A stretch of DNA of 64,000 nt. It comes from an uncultured Collinsella sp. (GTDB lineage Bacteria > Actinomycetota > Coriobacteriia > Coriobacteriales > Coriobacteriaceae). Positions 1 to 8,255 of the stretch are shown piece after piece (the stretch's first letter is position 1; each line of letters begins with the position of its first letter). The stretch spans positions 129,675-193,674 of the forward strand of contig CALLNU010000034.1 in the NCBI GenBank assembly GCA_938005465.1, in the 5' to 3' direction. The position numbers were made by a program, and so were the translations under genes. A model generated the notes under the pieces. The model saw nothing but the letters and a program-made list of their open reading frames with translations, ran no database searches and had not been told where the DNA came from.

Positions 1-149
1 GAAGTCAAGCAATCGTTGGTCGAATTTTGGTCGAAATTGGCATGGCATTGATTCAAGCATTTTATCAAAATATATTAATCTACCTGCGCATATAACGGTA
101 TCAAAGAGCTTCAAAAGGTGTCGATAAACATCGATATTCTGTTCTCATG
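1..149. other. Left-edge sequence, probably the end of a neighbouring integrated element
   Basis: This stretch is AT-richer than the rest of the window and holds no complete gene. All three forward frames close within about 130 bases. It lies just outside the left tRNA fragment, so it may be the tail of another element integrated at the same tRNA, for example an integrase C-terminus. That is inference; the remaining residues are too few to recognise. Confidence 0.3.
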
Positions 150-191
<42 letters not shown>

Positions 192-230
192 CTTTTGTAG
201 CCAGGAAGCTTAACGGCTTCGGCTTATAGG

Positions 231-335
231 ACAAAAAGTGTGTCCGCTTTGGGGGCATCGGCGCAGGTCGATGCCCCTTTTTCAGCCGTTTAAAATCCGC
301 GCCCGCTTTTTACCGCTCGGACAGAATGTGTGTCC
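231..335. repeat. Two degenerate IS-end-like copies
   Basis: The 15-base string ACAAAAAGTGTGTCC occurs at 231-245, and a close variant ACAGAATGTGTGTCC at 321-335. The reverse complement of the first occurs at 2639-2653. The second copy lies about 70 bases before an N-terminal transposase fragment. The arrangement looks like terminal inverted repeats of a decayed insertion sequence; the family is not certain. Confidence 0.4.
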
Positions 336-404
336 GGTTGCCTATCGTTCTCGCGGGTAGATAACCTTTTCCGGAACCGTAAAACCCTTTCGGAAGAGGT
401 ACCC

Positions 405-917
405 ATGAAGGCCGTTTATTGCCCCTACTGCGGCGGTCGGACCAAGCGCAACGGCAGGACGTCTTCGGGCTACTGCGCGTGGAAGTCGCGCCCGCCGAGC
501 GCGAGCTTTGCGGCGGACATGGTCACGTTCTCGTATTTAAACCCGAACTACCTGCCCTACTCGTGCACGAACCTTGCAGGCATTTCCGGCCTAGGGAACC
601 TCTTGGGCGTGCGGTCGATGGGCTACGCGTTCTCGTCGTGCACCTTCGCAACCATCGACTTCCGGGGCATCGACCCGTCCAGGCTCACGAATCTGTTCTG
701 CACGTTCTTGGGGTATTCATACCTGACGATGATTTACGCGGACGCGACATGGGCACTGCCAACGAGCGGCATCACGGGTTCGCAGTGGTTCTATTCCTGC
801 TCCACGTCGCTCGTCGGCGGCAACGGGACCGTGTGGGCAAGTAGTAAGACGGCCTGCTCGTACCTGTGCGCCGAGGTGGCTGGTACGCTTGGGTACATCA
901 TGGCTTCTCAGCAATGA
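405..917 (+). pseudogene. Chimeric ORF: transposase N-terminus joined to a BspA-like C-terminus
   Basis: I chose the ATG at 405 because GGAAGAGG precedes it. The first 25 or so residues carry a zinc-ribbon (CPYCGGRTKRNGRTSSG) typical of N-termini of transposases of the IS1249/IS256 kind. The rest is unrelated: it resembles the DUF285/BspA-like surface or phage structural proteins, with the phrase LVGGNGTVW near the end. No transposase catalytic domain remains. The join near 475 suggests that an insertion sequence landed in or beside a surface-protein gene and both were later truncated. The last 20 bases overlap the convergent HTH gene. Probably a pseudogene; a translated chimera cannot be excluded. 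Confidence 0.5.
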
Positions 918-1776
918 GTTTGGCCTTGGCCACTATATCGGTATTGGCCATATCTGAGAACATTTCGTCGACGAGCCGAACGTAGAACTCGTAGGCTTCG
1001 TAGCGAGATGCTTTCAGAGCGCCTTCGGCTTCCCTCAAACGCAGCCCAGCATCTCTCGCTTGCGCTTTTCTTGCCATCTGCTGCATGACTGGTTCGTCAC
1101 CGCCTTTGGAATCATCACCTCTCTGCAGTTTCGCCACCTCCGCATCAAGGCGCGTCATCAATAACTCGTATTCACTCTCACCAACATTTGAGAGGCTGAT
1201 CAGCAAGTCTTTGAAAGTTCTGGCAGTGAGCATGCGATTTAGAGCTGCCCTGCAAGCATTAAGTTCTGCGTTGGCTTTTTCGACCATATCCTGGGCAATG
1301 AAGGCACTCCCTGCAGATGGCTTCTCATTCTCCAGCGTGGTCTTTCCAAGCGGCCACTCTACGCTTGCCTTCCCCGTGATGCTTTTAAGTGCGGTGACTG
1401 CCCTGCTCTCCAATCCAACGATGTCGGCGACATCTTGGAGCTCGTACGAATCGCAGTCCGTTTCGCCGATTAGATAGCCGATTGGTTTTCCGAAGAAATC
1501 GGCAAGTTCGACCAAATCAGTCCAATTCGGGAAATGGTCTCCCTTGAGGAAGTGGCTAATCCTTCGCGCTATGGCCTTGCACGCCTGGTCCGTCTTCTTT
1601 ACGCATTGAGCATCGATGCTCGATTGGTTTTCTCCTCCGTAACGCCTTTCGTACATGAGCCTCGCGAGCTCGATTTGCGAGAGGCCAACTCTACCGTCCG
1701 TATTGACGAAACTCCGCATTAAGCTTGCAAGTCGTTCTGGAAGCACATCTTCTGGCTTATAACGGCGGACATACAT
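898..1776 (-). CDS. Helix-turn-helix domain protein of the integrated element
   Basis: The predicted 292-residue protein has an N-terminal segment (about residues 25-105) compatible with a Cro/C1-type HTH, including RVGLSQIELARLMYERR and a later WTDLVELADFFGKPIGYLIGE stretch resembling the last helices of XRE domains. The remainder is charged and probably helical, and I do not recognise it. I chose the start at 1776 because AAAGGG lies 10 bases upstream; the longer start at 1812 has no ribosome binding site. It is divergent from the small membrane protein gene at 1901, so it plausibly regulates that promoter region. No integrase or recombination domain is visible. Confidence 0.6.
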   Translation of the reverse strand: MYVRRYKPEDVLPERLASLMRSFVNTDGRVGLSQIELARLMYERRYGGENQSSIDAQCVKKTDQACKAIARRISHFLKGDHFPNWTDLVELADFFGKPIGYLIGETDCDSYELQDVADIVGLESRAVTALKSITGKASVEWPLGKTTLENEKPSAGSAFIAQDMVEKANAELNACRAALNRMLTARTFKDLLISLSNVGESEYELLMTRLDAEVAKLQRGDDSKGGDEPVMQQMARKAQARDAGLRLREAEGALKASRYEAYEFYVRLVDEMFSDMANTDIVAKAKLIAEKP

Positions 1777-1900
1777 TGTCTGAATACCCTTTCTAAATAG
1801 CGCAGCAGACATATCTTAGACATTTACTGTTTACTTGTGCAGTTGCATTATTGACCCAAGTAATCAAGTAGCCAGCGGGCGGTCGAGTTAGGAGGACACG

Positions 1901-2236
1901 ATGACGGATTGGGACTACGCGCAGCTGTCACATATTGCAAAGGAGTCGGGCGGACCAAGGGCGCTTATCGCAAACATCAGAAATGGGGGAATTGCCACAG
2001 GAAGGTGGCAGGGTTGCATTGTTGGATCTGCTGTAACGCTTGCCATAGGGAGTATGGGTTTGTGCCTGTATAACAGGCACCAGAAGAAGCTGGCGCTTGC
2101 CAACGAGAGCGCCGAAATCCTTGAGTCGAACATCGAAGCCTACGATGCCATCCAAGCGGAGGGGGCCACGGGCGCAGCCGATGAAGACGAGCAGAGTATT
2201 CGGGATGAAGGACTAGGTGTCGAAGCCGCCGTTTAA
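1901..2236 (+). CDS. Small single-span membrane protein of unknown function
   Basis: A 111-residue protein with one predicted membrane segment (about residues 37-57, GCIVGSAVTLAIGSMGLCLY), then a basic stretch NRHQKKL and an acidic C-terminal tail. AGGAGG lies just before the ATG. It is divergent from the HTH gene and the only other intact small gene of the element. The short leftward ORFs across the same DNA lack start context. Function unknown; the topology would suit a small holin-like, immunity or effector protein, but nothing in the sequence decides this. Confidence 0.55.
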   Translation: MTDWDYAQLSHIAKESGGPRALIANIRNGGIATGRWQGCIVGSAVTLAIGSMGLCLYNRHQKKLALANESAEILESNIEAYDAIQAEGATGAADEDEQSIRDEGLGVEAAV

Positions 2237-2285
2237 CGACGAGCAATATTGCTAGCCAATTCAACGATATAAACCTAGAAGGGTC

Positions 2286-2318
2286 GAGCCCCCGGCACAG
2301 CGCCGAGGGCTCGCTTTC
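2286..2318 (+). terminator. Probable terminator after the small membrane protein gene
   Basis: A hairpin with arms GAGCCC-C-CGGC and GCCG-A-GGGCTC and a five-base loop is followed by GCTTTCG. The T-run is weak, so this is moderately supported. Confidence 0.5.
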
Positions 2319-2858
2319 GTTGCGGATTGATTACACTGGGCGGTCTTGAGCTCCCGATACGTCGGGCCGCCCTTGCTGATGTTTACTTAAAAGTGGTCCG
2401 AATGGTCAAGCTAGCGTACTGGACAAGGATCTTCGAAAAACGCTTCGAGCTGACGGCGGCGCCCTTTGATGCTAAAAGGCATCGGGCCTGCGTTTCTATA
2501 AGGCCGGCCACCCAATTAAGAGCCATCAGGACGCATGGCTGCGGTACATCGAGGGGCGGCTTGGATGGGCTATCGAGATGAAAAAGATCGTTGCGGAGAT
2601 CGGGTTTTAAAAACGCTTCGGCAATTTACTGGCTTATAGGACACACTTTTTGTAGCTTTCAACTATGAGTCGACTGTTTTCCGACTACAAAACGCGGGGA
2701 TGCCATCGAAAAGGACACTTGCGGTATCCAGAGTCGGGTAGGGATGGATGCCGCAAGTAGAGAGTCCAATATTAGATGATGCGCCCGGTAAGGTACCCAG
2801 ACGCATCGCGGTCGGTCTGTTGGAAGCCGTGCGTCTGACGGTGAGATCCATCACGATG
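2319..2858. other. Gene-poor stretch with decayed coding remnants and an IS-end-like sequence
   Basis: A weak open stretch begins at 2327 and would need a frame change near 2475 to continue into a second open piece ending at 2610 (…IEGRLGWAIEMKKIVAEIGF). This looks like a decayed gene that I cannot identify. At 2631-2653 GGCTTATAGGACACACTTTT repeats, inverted, the IS-end-like sequence at 231-245. Around 2717-2757 a hairpin with arms ACTTGCGG and CCGCAAGT may close the transcript of the leftward AlbA_2 gene. Nothing else is supported. Confidence 0.35.
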
Positions 2859-4526
2859 TTACAGGGCATGCCATCTTGCGGTCTTTCCCGTTCCGTCGCT
2901 ATCGATGGTCTTGTCTACCTTCTTCATCTTCGCTAACAGGTTCGACACCTTCTTGGCCTTTTGCGCGTCGGTAAGGCCCGAGGGGAGAAGATCGTTGATG
3001 AGGGCGGTGATTTTCGCACGTGGTGCGGGCCCCGTTTCTGAGAGCATCTGAATGACAAACGCCTTGCAGGCCTCTTCATTGAGGCCTTTGCTGCGCGTGT
3101 AAGACACCTCCTGCCCCGTCTTCGAGGCAAGGGCGTTCGTGATGGAGATATGGGGGTACCTGCCTTCGATAAGCTTGAGTCGATGCAGCTCTGCGGCCTC
3201 CTCGTTCGTGATTTCCTCGCCTTTTTGAACCTTGTCCAAAAGGTAGACGACGTCCATCGGAAGGTCCGGTTTAGCATAGAGTAGCCTGCTGTAGCTCTCA
3301 TTGATGGTCTTACCGTAGACGCTTACGCGCACGCGGGTTGGATCCGAAAGGTCGTAGGTGGGTAGGGGGAAGTATCGCTTTCTCTGCATCTGGAATACTT
3401 TGGGGATTCCCATGGCGATGGTGTCAATCATGTCCATCTGCACCATCGCCTCGGAAAGGAAGGGGTTGCGGTAGTAGCTTGGCTTAAAACCCGGCCGCAT
3501 CGCATTTTCGATTGTCTCCGGAATGAAGGACCCTTCGTTTAGGAACACGAGGTGATCCTCGAATTCCTCGACATTGATTCGCCCCTGCATGGAATAGTCC
3601 TGATGGGCGATACAGTTGTTCAGGAGCTCTCTGATGATCTCGGGTTCGTACTGGTCAGCCTCAAAGGGAAACAGACTCGCGCCATTTGCGTTGAACCGGT
3701 ACTTCTCGTTGCGGATTTTCCCGAGTACCTGGTCAATCGCGAGAAGGAAGGGTGGTTTGAAGTGCTCGTAAGAGGTTACCGATCCATTGGAGGCATAGAG
3801 AGTCCAGGTGATGCGCGGGCTCATCCCATCGAGCAGACGGGTGGATTCTGGCCTTCCGAGCAGGATGAGTGTCGTCGGGTTGATCTTGCCGTTTCTGGTT
3901 AGGTTTGCCATGTCGAGAATCGTGCGGTCATCCATGTCCGCGAACGCCCCGGAATGCCGCCGGTGCTTGGAGAGAAAGAGCTCCACCGCTTTCTTCACGG
4001 CTTTGGGGTCGAGGTCCTCGAAGGTTGCTTCTTCGATTTCGAGGGCACTCCAGTCCGGCCTCCGCATTTGGCGTATCTGCTCGTACTTATCGATGGGGAG
4101 TGGCCCGAGTGATTCGCCCTCGCGCGCCCATGCCGCATTGTTGAACGCCGTCGGCATGCCTGGCGTTGCGGCGGGGATTTGAAACGCGAGGACGCGTTTG
4201 CCGTCAATCCTGAGTTCATGGATCTCTCTCAGGGTGAGGTGGTTGTTCGCGCGGTCCGCAATCTCCTTTTTAAGGGATCGAAGGTTGGCCGGATTTCCTT
4301 CTCGGTAAGCGGTTCCGCATGCGACCTTGTCGTTGTCCATACCGAAGATGAGCCAGGCGTCTTGTTTCCCGCGCAGGACCGCTTCGTTACTCAGGGCGGA
4401 GAAGTACTTCCCGAGGTTCTTGAAACTGAAGTCGTTTTTCGCTTCCTTGAGCTCGATAACCTCGCTCTCATAGGGCTTCTCGATACGGGCGATGAGTTCA
4501 AGGACGTCGTGATCGCTGTAGTACAA
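2859..4526 (-). CDS. Schlafen/AlbA_2-domain putative DNA-binding regulator or helicase-like protein
   Basis: A 555-residue protein. The N-terminal 150 residues match the AlbA_2/Schlafen family: a Y-E-S-E-x-I-E-L-K-E start, a G-K-Y-F-S-A-L-S-N-E-A segment and a W-L-I-F-G-M-D strand. The middle (about 230-400) resembles the RecG-like region of these proteins, with NNCIAHQDYSMQGRINVEEF and LNEGSFIP. The C-terminus looks like winged-helix segments. Family members are often called ATP-dependent DNA helicase RecG-like or transcriptional regulators and are common in mobile and defence DNA. A perfect 31-bp palindrome lies 26 bases upstream of the start, suggesting autoregulation. It is the largest gene of the tRNA-bounded element. 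The biological role is unknown. Confidence 0.75.
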   Translation of the reverse strand: MYYSDHDVLELIARIEKPYESEVIELKEAKNDFSFKNLGKYFSALSNEAVLRGKQDAWLIFGMDNDKVACGTAYREGNPANLRSLKKEIADRANNHLTLREIHELRIDGKRVLAFQIPAATPGMPTAFNNAAWAREGESLGPLPIDKYEQIRQMRRPDWSALEIEEATFEDLDPKAVKKAVELFLSKHRRHSGAFADMDDRTILDMANLTRNGKINPTTLILLGRPESTRLLDGMSPRITWTLYASNGSVTSYEHFKPPFLLAIDQVLGKIRNEKYRFNANGASLFPFEADQYEPEIIRELLNNCIAHQDYSMQGRINVEEFEDHLVFLNEGSFIPETIENAMRPGFKPSYYRNPFLSEAMVQMDMIDTIAMGIPKVFQMQRKRYFPLPTYDLSDPTRVRVSVYGKTINESYSRLLYAKPDLPMDVVYLLDKVQKGEEITNEEAAELHRLKLIEGRYPHISITNALASKTGQEVSYTRSKGLNEEACKAFVIQMLSETGPAPRAKITALINDLLPSGLTDAQKAKKVSNLLAKMKKVDKTIDSDGTGKTARWHAL

Positions 4527-4551
4527 GATCGCTCCTAACGGTCTCGTGGCT

Positions 4552-4582
4552 GATATTTAGTCGTAAGATACGACTAAATATC
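4552..4582. promoter_or_regulatory. Perfect inverted-repeat operator upstream of the AlbA_2 gene
   Basis: The arms GATATTTAGTCGTA (4552-4565) and TACGACTAAATATC (4569-4582) are exact reverse complements around AGA. Related TTTAGTCC boxes follow near 4596 and 4671, with the inverse GGACTAAATA near 4643. Position and symmetry fit a repressor-binding region for the leftward promoter. Confidence 0.7.
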
Positions 4583-4708
4583 GAAATTAAAGTCATTTTA
4601 GTCCAATCTAACGACTAGAAATAAAGATGTTGGACTGTTTATAGGACTAAATACTGTGGAAGGCACGGCTTTAGTCCAATCGCTGTTTGACGGCCCGCCA
4701 TATCCATA

Positions 4709-4750
4709 ACCCGGAGGTCGTAGGTTCAAATCCTGCCCCCGCGACCAAGA
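4709..4750 (+). repeat. Right att-like direct repeat: 3' end of a tRNA gene
   Basis: This is the partner of 150-191, with encoded CCA at 4745-4747. The bases before it (CCATAACCCGG) look like the 3' half of a CAT anticodon arm, so the target is probably a Met, likely initiator, tRNA. There is no 5' half. A strong terminator follows directly, so this copy sits at the chromosomal side of the integration site. Confidence 0.8.
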
Positions 4751-4757
4751 ACTTGCA

Positions 4758-4786
4758 GCTCGTCGGCCTAGCCGGCGAGCTTTTTT
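4758..4786 (+). terminator. Terminator behind the tRNA 3' end
   Basis: Arms GCTCGTCGGC and GCCGGCGAGC surround the loop CTA and are followed by six T residues. It is probably the original terminator of the target tRNA gene. Confidence 0.8.
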
Positions 4787-4836
4787 GTTATTTCGGGACC
4801 GTGTTTTCGGTCCAATTCTCGGCCTCTCAAACAAAA

Positions 4837-5052
4837 TCTCGATCTGTAACATCTAGACCCGATTTGGGCGGCTAGGTGTTACAGATCGAGATATACCGGT
4901 GGGTTGGGCCGTGTTTGTCTAAATCTGTAACACGAGGGACGGATTTTGCCGAGTTGTTGTTATAGATTGAGATTTTCTAGCAAGCGGGTTTGGTTTGTCT
5001 CGATCTGTAACAGTAAGACCCAGTTTTGCCGCGTAACTGTTACAGATTGAGA
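4837..5052. repeat. Three 55-bp hairpin repeats with an 80-81 bp period
   Basis: The units at 4837-4891, 4918-4972 and 4998-5052 are each exactly 55 bp. Each has a left arm close to TCTCGATCTGTAACA, a 25-base variable core and a right arm close to TGTTACAGATCGAGA. The starts are 81 and 80 bases apart. The same unit occurs twice more at 56067-56202. The middle unit has diverged arms. No coding potential. Confidence 0.85.
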
Positions 5053-5199
5053 TAAACCGACGGGCCGCCCCGCCCATCCCCATCCACCTGCCGCTACCTG
5101 CTGTCCGCCGATTTCCGTTGCGCTGCTGTATTCCCATGCCATATCCTCTAGATAACTACGCGGCATCATCGCCGCCGCGCCTACAAGAGAGGAATGTCC

Positions 5200-7230
5200 A
5201 TGACCGCACCTGCATCCAAGCTGCTCCAGCCCATTACGGTTGGCCCCCTTGAGCTCAAGAACCGCATTATGTTTCCGCCGCTGACCACCGGCTACGAGGA
5301 GCGTGACGGTTCCATCGGCGAGCGCAGCCTGGCTTTTTACGAGCGCTTGGCCCGTGGCGGCGTGAGCTACATCGTCATCGGTGACGTTGCTCCCGTCATG
5401 ACCGCGAGCCCCACGCCCAAGCTGGCGACCGACGCTCAGATCCCCACGTTTAAGGCGCTGGCCGATGCCGTCCACAAGCACGGCGCCAAGGTCGCGCTGC
5501 AGCTGTTCCACCCCGAGTACGATGTGCCCGGTGTCGGCCGCATGGTCATGGGCTCCATGGCTGCCGTCAAGGCCGCGCAGGAGGCCAAGGCCGCCGGCGA
5601 CGAGGAGACCTTTGCCGCCAAGATGGCCGAGTCCAACGAGATCCGCAACCAGGCCTACGCCAAGCTGCATCACGACATGCAGCACTTTGTGAACGAGGCG
5701 AGCGTAGAGCAGCTCACCCAGATCAAGGAGGCTATCGCCGCCTCGGCCGCTCGCGCGCAGCAGGCCGGCATCGACGCCATCGAGGTCCACGGCGACCGCC
5801 TGGTGGGTTCGCTGTGCTCGGCCATCCTCAACCAGCGCACCGACGAGTATGGCGGCTCGTTCGAGAACCGCGTTCGCTACGCGCTGGAGGTCGTCGCTGC
5901 CATTAAGGAAGCCGCGCCGCAGCTGATGGTGGAGTACAAGCTCCCCGTGATCATGGAGAACCCCGACGGTACGCCGCGCGGCAAGGGCGGCCTGCAGCCC
6001 GACGAGGCCTGCGAGTTCGCCAAGCTGCTCGAGGGTGCGGGCATCGACATGATCCAGGTCGCACAGGCCAACCACACAGGCAACATGGGCGACACCATTC
6101 CGCCCATGGGCGCCATGCCCTACAACTGGACGCTGCCGGTGGCCGAGCGCGTCAAGGCCCTGGTCTCCGTGCCGGTGGCAACCGTCGGCCGTGTTGTTTC
6201 GGTCGAGGCCGGCGAGAAGATTCTGGAAGACGGCGCCGCCGACATCATCGCCTATGGCCGCTCGCTCATGTGCGACCCCGACATTGCGCTGAAGGCCGCC
6301 ACGGGTGAGCCCATCCGCGAGTGCCTCAACTGCAACAAGGGCTGCGTCGACGCGATTCAAAATCGCAAGTACATCTCGTGCGTGCTCAACGCCGAGAACG
6401 GTGACGAGGCGACCATCGCCATCAAGCCGGGCGAGGGCGACAAGAAGATCGCCGTGGTGGGCGGCGGTATTGCCGGCCTGGAGGCCGCACGCGTGGCGGC
6501 CAAGCGCGGCTACGACGTGACCATCTACGAGGCGAGCGATCACTTGGGCGGCCAGATTGTGCTGGCGGCTGCGCCTCCGCGCAAGGACGAGATCATGCGC
6601 TCGGTCGAGTATTACGAGAAGATTCTGCCTGGTCTGGGCGTGAAGGTTGAGCTCAGCCATGCCGCTACCGCTGAGGACCTCAACGCCGCCGACGCCGCGA
6701 TTGTGGCCGTGGGCGCGCACGACGTGGTCATCCCCGTTCCGGGTGCCGATTCGAACAAGGTCGTCTCGAGCTGGGACGTGCTGGCCGGCAAGGTGGAGCT
6801 TACGGGCCGCGTCGCTGTCATTGGCGGTGGCCTGGTGGGCACCGAGACTGCCGAATACCTGCTGCAGCACGGCTGCGAGGTGGCGATCGTGGAGATGCTC
6901 GACAAGATTGCCGCGGGCGAGTCCGAGACCATTCTGCCGCTGATTATGAGCGACTTTGCCGAGCACAACGTGGAGCAGCACGTGAAGACCCGCCTGACCG
7001 CCATTACCGACGAGGGCGTGGAGGCCGTGCGCACCACCGAGGACGGCGCCGAGGAGCCGGTAAATATCGCCTGCGATTACGTGGTGATGGCCGTGGGCTC
7101 CAAGGCCAACGCGTTTGACCTGGATGGCGTGACGGTGCCCGTGACCTGCGTGGGCGACTGCTCGGGTGAGCGCACCGCCGACATCGCGAGCGCCATTCGC
7201 ACGGCGTATCACGCGGCCAACGAGCTGTAG
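5200..7230 (+). CDS. NADH:flavin oxidoreductase / 2,4-dienoyl-CoA-reductase-like Fe-S flavoenzyme
   Basis: The protein has about 676 residues, the usual length for this family. Residues 1-360 form an old-yellow-enzyme-type FMN TIM barrel (LKNRIMFPPLTTGYEE, EVHGDRLVGSLCS, YGRSLMCDPD). A cysteine cluster CLNCNKGC followed 11 residues later by C would bind one 4Fe-4S cluster. The C-terminal half has two dinucleotide-binding folds (VVGGGIAGLEAA and VIGGGLVGTETAEYL) for FAD and NAD(P)H. I chose the ATG at 5200 over that at 5194 because AGAGAGG is then seven bases upstream. It is monocistronic. Relatives reduce enoates, enals, bile-acid or steroid intermediates, or amine compounds; the substrate here cannot be read from sequence. 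Confidence 0.85.
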   Translation: MTAPASKLLQPITVGPLELKNRIMFPPLTTGYEERDGSIGERSLAFYERLARGGVSYIVIGDVAPVMTASPTPKLATDAQIPTFKALADAVHKHGAKVALQLFHPEYDVPGVGRMVMGSMAAVKAAQEAKAAGDEETFAAKMAESNEIRNQAYAKLHHDMQHFVNEASVEQLTQIKEAIAASAARAQQAGIDAIEVHGDRLVGSLCSAILNQRTDEYGGSFENRVRYALEVVAAIKEAAPQLMVEYKLPVIMENPDGTPRGKGGLQPDEACEFAKLLEGAGIDMIQVAQANHTGNMGDTIPPMGAMPYNWTLPVAERVKALVSVPVATVGRVVSVEAGEKILEDGAADIIAYGRSLMCDPDIALKAATGEPIRECLNCNKGCVDAIQNRKYISCVLNAENGDEATIAIKPGEGDKKIAVVGGGIAGLEAARVAAKRGYDVTIYEASDHLGGQIVLAAAPPRKDEIMRSVEYYEKILPGLGVKVELSHAATAEDLNAADAAIVAVGAHDVVIPVPGADSNKVVSSWDVLAGKVELTGRVAVIGGGLVGTETAEYLLQHGCEVAIVEMLDKIAAGESETILPLIMSDFAEHNVEQHVKTRLTAITDEGVEAVRTTEDGAEEPVNIACDYVVMAVGSKANAFDLDGVTVPVTCVGDCSGERTADIASAIRTAYHAANEL

Positions 7231-7305
7231 TTGAACATCGCGGCCAGGCGGGGCGGTAGCACGGATCCGTCTCGCCCGGCTGTGTCCCGTCGGGTGTTAA
7301 CCGGT

Positions 7306-7346
7306 GCGGGGCCTGCAAGCGCAGCAGGTCCCGCCCTTTTTGTTTT
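7306..7346 (+). terminator. Terminator after the flavoenzyme gene
   Basis: A GC-rich hairpin (arms GGGGCCTGC and GCAGGTCCC, loop AAGCGCA) is followed by CGCCCTTTTTGTTTT. The stretch from here to about 7600 is AT-rich, with no gene that I can support. Confidence 0.7.
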
Positions 7347-7600
7347 GCTCCGGTGGACGGCAATGCGCGGTAATCATGAGGAGTGAGGACGTCTACTGTC
7401 TTGCAGATCACTCAAAATTATTGAGGGAGGGGTTAATAACTATATCCTCTATACCAAAGGACATAAAGAGATGCCAATTTTGTTGACGAGCGAATGACGA
7501 TTAGCTGCGAGTCAGCTACCAGCGTAAATAATCGATAAAGAAATGTCGTAATTTGGTGCGAAATGCCCAGATAACGCCGCGTCTATTTTAATTAACTGCT

Positions 7601-7629
7601 TTGAGCAAACGGTAAAATGCTACTATCTA
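7601..7629 (+). promoter_or_regulatory. Sigma-70-type promoter before the orphan HTH gene
   Basis: TTGAGC at 7601 and TATCTA at 7624 are separated by exactly 17 bases, about 40 bases upstream of the proposed start at 7671. Confidence 0.55.
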
Positions 7630-7670
7630 ACTTGCACGTAAGAAAGCAGATTAACGGTTAAGGCTAAGAA

Positions 7671-8075
7671 GTGGCAGGTATGTCGGAAGCAACTAGGACT
7701 CGCACGCATGCGCCCGAGGTTAGGCAGCGCGCCGTCGAGATCCTTCAAGAGGGGGTCGGTCATCGCCCCCTCGCCGCGGAGCTTGGCATTCCCCAGGCCA
7801 CGGCTCGTCAGTGGGCCCGCGCGTATGCCGTGGGCGGTGCCGACGCCGTTCTCAATGCCGGTTCGCATCATCACACCTATTCGTACGACGTAAAGCTCGC
7901 TGTGGTTAAGGACCGTCTGGAAAACGGCTTGACGGTTCGCGAGGCCATGATCAAGCACAAGATTCCCAGCGAGTCTTCGGTCAAGGCTTGGTGCCGTCAG
8001 TACCGCGAGAGCGGTGAGGCCGCACTGGTCGATAAGCCGCGCGGTCGCAAGCCGCGCGTTAAAAAGGCGGAATAG
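7671..8075 (+). CDS. Orphan IS3-OrfA-like helix-turn-helix protein
   Basis: A 134-residue protein with two successive transposase-type HTH motifs. The first (about 17-50) has VRQRAVEILQEGVGHRPLAA followed by ELGIPQATARQWARAY. The second (about 72-115) has KLAVVKDRLENGLTVREAMI followed by PSESSVKAWCRQYRESG. A basic tail PRGRKPRVKK follows. This is the architecture of IS3-family OrfA, but no OrfB integrase and no terminal repeats flank it. GTG at 7671 follows AAGG seven bases upstream; ATG at 7680 is an alternative. It has its own promoter and terminator, so it may be a domesticated DNA-binding protein rather than an active transposon. Confidence 0.6.
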   Translation: MAGMSEATRTRTHAPEVRQRAVEILQEGVGHRPLAAELGIPQATARQWARAYAVGGADAVLNAGSHHHTYSYDVKLAVVKDRLENGLTVREAMIKHKIPSESSVKAWCRQYRESGEAALVDKPRGRKPRVKKAE

Positions 8076-8087
8076 CAAACGGGATGG

Positions 8088-8110
8088 TGCGCTCATAGGG
8101 GCGCATTTTT
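8088..8110 (+). terminator. Terminator after the orphan HTH gene
   Basis: The stem TGCGC/GCGCA is followed by TTTTT. Confidence 0.6.
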
Positions 8111-8255
8111 CTTGCCGCCTCTCTGCTCCAAAGCGGACGTGCCCTTGCCCCGTACGCCTAAAACTCCCCAGTTGACCGAAAACCCGCCGCCGCTACTCAT
8201 CAATTGAGCTATAACGTTAAACAATTGCAGCGTTTTTGCATGGGGGAGTGATGGT

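Noticed and set aside
1776..2236. Toxin-antitoxin pair (HTH gene and small membrane protein)
   Set aside because: The genes are divergent and the HTH protein is large. Nothing beyond adjacency supports this.
4598..4852. Reverse-strand ORF with the phrase SRGQDLNLRPPGYG
   Set aside because: This phrase is the translation of a tRNA 3' end, not a protein.
4837..5052. CRISPR array
   Set aside because: The regular 80-81 bp period is suggestive, but the repeats are 55-bp palindromes with variable centres, there are only three units, and no cas gene is near.
4960..7212. A 750-codon open frame on the reverse strand across the flavoenzyme gene
   Set aside because: It is the His/Gly/Leu-rich mirror of a GC-rich gene with clear domains on the other strand. 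Similar long shadows at 9981-11717, 17211-20297, 20355-22091 and 28734-30740 were dropped for the same reason.
7248..7280. T-box-like sequence (GGTAGCACGG…CGTCTCGCCC)
   Set aside because: It resembles an antiterminator, but the specifier stems would have to lie inside the flavoenzyme gene and no amino-acid gene follows.
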